Below, in pieces: positions 62,009-64,000 of a DNA stretch of 64,000 nt. Each line of letters begins with the position of its first letter. Position 1 is the stretch's first letter. Origin of the DNA: Imperialibacter roseus (GTDB lineage Bacteria; Bacteroidota; Bacteroidia; Cytophagales; Cyclobacteriaceae); assembly GCF_032999765.1 (NCBI RefSeq), contig NZ_CP136051.1, positions 3,448,417 through 3,512,416 on the forward strand, written 5' to 3'. The notes under the pieces were generated by a model. The model saw nothing but the letters and a program-made list of their open reading frames with translations, was not told the origin of the DNA and did no database searches. The translations under genes were made by a program, and so were the position numbers.

Positions 62009-63772
62009 ATGATACATTCAAGTAATCACGACATCAAAGTGTATCAAATAAATACTAGCTTTCACGAGCTTAATGATAAAATCACCTCGCAAGAAAAAGT
62101 TGATCATATAATTAATGACCACAAAGAAAGATTTGAATCTCCGTATGATGTAGAGGATCAGAGGTCAAGCCTAGTTAAAGATCAAATTACATATTTTTTG
62201 TACGTTTTTAACGAGGTTGATAAACAGTCGATTTGGAAAAAATTTCTTCCCAAAGAAATGACCCAGGAGCATGACTTCAGCATTCAAAGTAGCTCCTTTG
62301 CTCTTTTCATTGTTATTGATTCAGAAATTTTTGCTCTAATTGGAGGTAAAGGAATCTCTGTTATAAAAAAATATATCAACCATTCGTTTGGGTTAGATTT
62401 GTACGAAAAAATTGCCGATCCCGAAAATGACATAGTGCACTCGCAAATGTCGAGAGGAATAACGGGAAATTTAACGTCAGAGCAGCGAACATATAGAAAT
62501 GAGCAAAAACTTTCAGACTCACTATCAATTGGACGAGTCCCTAATAAATTTTACTTGGTATTACGGCAAGACCTAAAAGATTCGGTTTTTGATTTTATTA
62601 ACTTCGATCAAGATGAAAACATCTACTTGGAAATTGGGTCGTCTTTTTGTTTAAAATGGCGACTTTCTTTTGAGCAAACTCATAGTCTGATCGTAAAGAT
62701 TGTTGAGATCCAAAAAATTGGAACAGGGAAACCACTAAGCCGATTTGACAGAGTCAGAGACTTTAAGTTCTGCAAGGAGAATCTAGAAATGGCCCTTTAT
62801 GATCACCTAAGAAATGATATGGTGAGACAAAATACGCCGGGGTCAAGCACTTCAAATAACCTAGATTACGATTTTGTTCACCCCCAAAAATTGCAGATAT
62901 TTTACGAATGTGATATATATGCAGCCTACACAAAGAATTCAAAAAAACCATTTTATGAGACTCGTGATAGAACAAAATTGTATTCTTCTGTACTAAAGTA
63001 CCTCTACTCAATTGTTGATCCACAGGATGCTTGGAGTTTTATTAGACACCTTTCTGGAGTAAGAATTAGGGGCTTCGTTGGAGAGGTAAAGAAAACTGAG
63101 GCAATGTTTATAAATCATCTAACCTGTGAAATTGCCATTGGTGGCAGTCCATACTTTTTGATTGACACGATCTGGTATCAAGTACGAGGTGACTTCATTG
63201 AAACAATCAACAACCAATGTGCTTCTATCCTTTCAGTGAATGAATTAACCCCTAATCCTTTAGACAAGCCCTGGCCCTTGGGAATGGACGAGGGAGAATA
63301 TAACTTGAAATACCTAACAGACGATAGCTTTTTAGTCCTCGACAAAATTCTAGGTCAGAATATTGAATTATGTGATCTTTTGTATGAAACCGAAAGTACC
63401 ACTTATTTGATTCACGTAAAAGAAGGCTTTGATGCTAAGATAAGGGATGTCACAAACCAAGTCTCGATTTCCGCAAATCGCCTTTGGAACGATATAAAAT
63501 CTGATAAAAAATTCATCAATAGTATCTACGATCGCTATTCAGTTAGCGAAAACTTTTTTTATAACCAGATCTCTAGGGATGACTTTCATTTGAAATTTAC
63601 TAAAGAGATCATTTTTGTAATAGCATTTTGTCATAACCGAGTTGATAAAAAAGTAGCTCAAAATGTCCAAGATTTTAAATCCAACATTGCTAAATTCTCC
63701 ATCATTCAAACCTTAACAGAAATGCAGAGCACGAACTACCCTGCAAGAGTGGTTGAAATACCGAGAATTTAA
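62009..63772 (+). CDS. TIGR04141/DUF6119-like sporadically distributed protein
   Basis: The 587-aa protein resembles the TIGR04141 (DUF6119) family: an N-terminal region with SSFALFIVIDSEIFALIGGK (the family's sensor-like start), a middle part with WYQVRGDFIETINNQ, then LPWPLG-like text DEGEYNLKYLTDDSFLVLDK, IELCDLLYETESTTYLIHVK (restriction-endonuclease-like D/E-x-K fold is possible), and ANRLWNDIKSD. The gene is visibly more AT-rich than its neighbours, which fits recent transfer. Family function is unproved; members appear patchily, sometimes near defence genes. Confidence 0.65.
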   Translation: MIHSSNHDIKVYQINTSFHELNDKITSQEKVDHIINDHKERFESPYDVEDQRSSLVKDQITYFLYVFNEVDKQSIWKKFLPKEMTQEHDFSIQSSSFALFIVIDSEIFALIGGKGISVIKKYINHSFGLDLYEKIADPENDIVHSQMSRGITGNLTSEQRTYRNEQKLSDSLSIGRVPNKFYLVLRQDLKDSVFDFINFDQDENIYLEIGSSFCLKWRLSFEQTHSLIVKIVEIQKIGTGKPLSRFDRVRDFKFCKENLEMALYDHLRNDMVRQNTPGSSTSNNLDYDFVHPQKLQIFYECDIYAAYTKNSKKPFYETRDRTKLYSSVLKYLYSIVDPQDAWSFIRHLSGVRIRGFVGEVKKTEAMFINHLTCEIAIGGSPYFLIDTIWYQVRGDFIETINNQCASILSVNELTPNPLDKPWPLGMDEGEYNLKYLTDDSFLVLDKILGQNIELCDLLYETESTTYLIHVKEGFDAKIRDVTNQVSISANRLWNDIKSDKKFINSIYDRYSVSENFFYNQISRDDFHLKFTKEIIFVIAFCHNRVDKKVAQNVQDFKSNIAKFSIIQTLTEMQSTNYPARVVEIPRI

Positions 63773-63874
63773 TCACTTAGATTTCTGCAAATAAATATAG
63801 TAAATAACAAATAGCGATGGATTTCAAATCTATCCGTGCATTCAATATTGTAACAACTCCAGAAACCCAACCCA

Positions 63875-64000
63875 ATGTTTATCGAACTCATCATCCTTGC
63901 TGTTTCATTCGCTCTTTTGGCGGGAGGTGCCCTCTACTGGCAGAAGTCCTACCACCTGTTGAACAACGGCAAAAAGGTTGAGTCAACGATAGTGGGTAAC
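63875..64000 (+). CDS. Start of a small membrane protein gene, possibly DUF3592 (cut by right edge)
   Basis: From the ATG at 63875, 42 codons are visible: one membrane helix (LIILAVSFALLAGGALYW) and then LLNNGKKVESTIVGN, which resembles the start of DUF3592 proteins. The rest lies beyond the window. Confidence 0.55.
   Translation, partial: MFIELIILAVSFALLAGGALYWQKSYHLLNNGKKVESTIVGN

Noticed and set aside
1-64000. tRNA, rRNA or tmRNA genes
   Set aside because: I searched the intergenic stretches for cloverleaf and GTTCGA-type text and found none; a covariance search could still find a small RNA.

Overview
The window reads as a piece of chromosome from a Bacteroidota bacterium, most likely a Cytophagales-type marine or soil organism. 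The signs are the gene order bamD - RNA polymerase omega - coaBC - DUF4835/PorD - recN, an OstA-like LPS export protein, a PorE-like OmpA/beta-propeller protein, LruC and DUF5916 proteins, a TonB-plug/macroglobulin-like protein, ABC permeases with a permease prefix domain, and repeated TAnnTTTG promoter -7 elements typical of the phylum. No tRNA or rRNA gene, CRISPR array or prophage was recognised.

Layout. 1-20309 is mostly housekeeping and envelope genes: an FMN glutamate-synthase-like protein (cut by the left edge), an M28 peptidase, a CPBP protease, tpx, mdh, a cNMP-binding protein, tilS, then the plus-strand block ostA-like, bamD, rpoZ, coaBC, porD-like, recN, fabI, ispE, and the minus-strand trio tgt - lptF/G - EamA transporter. 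20310-22651 is accessory: a cluster of small palindromic repeats around a decayed IS200/IS605-type (RAYT-like) transposase framed by a perfect 22-bp inverted repeat, then nagB-like, then a MazF-type toxin-antitoxin pair whose toxin is frameshifted. 22698-28011 carries a LytTR two-component system with a lipoprotein, a His/Asn-rich secreted protein behind a sigma-54-like site, and a membrane glycosyltransferase overlapping an ECF sigma factor. 28129-37562 holds an intact MazF-type pair, rsmG, the TonB-plug protein, a DnaE polymerase with an N-terminal proofreading exonuclease, trxA, and a VapBC pair whose toxin has an in-frame stop.

37748-43472 has a DUF5916 protein, DoxX, a PepSY-associated membrane protein, a 274-bp ORF-less element with 19-bp terminal inverted repeats, and the PorE-like protein. 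43919-55683 is a complete Wzx/Wzy-style exopolysaccharide locus: receiver protein, sugar-phosphate transferase, LruC lipoprotein, short outer-membrane efflux-like protein, Wzz/BY-kinase-like protein with a degenerate P-loop, two glycosyltransferases, a polymerase/ligase and a flippase. 55793-63772 is accessory again: a START-like protein, a nucleotidyltransferase pair, DUF4287, a large ABC permease and its likely PadR regulator separated by about 0.8 kb of unusual intergenic repeats (a 15-bp minisatellite, 80-bp direct repeats, a pyrimidine-rich tract), and an AT-rich gene resembling the sporadically distributed TIGR04141/DUF6119 family. The window ends inside a small membrane protein gene.

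The most unusual signals are the repeat family with its minisatellite expansion (56.4-61.4 kb), the palindrome-framed dead transposase (20.4-21.3 kb), the contrast between two broken toxins beside intact antitoxins and one intact pair, the degenerate kinase motif in the exopolysaccharide locus, and the AT-rich TIGR04141-like gene. I did not find a clearly new multi-gene system that I could defend from sequence alone.
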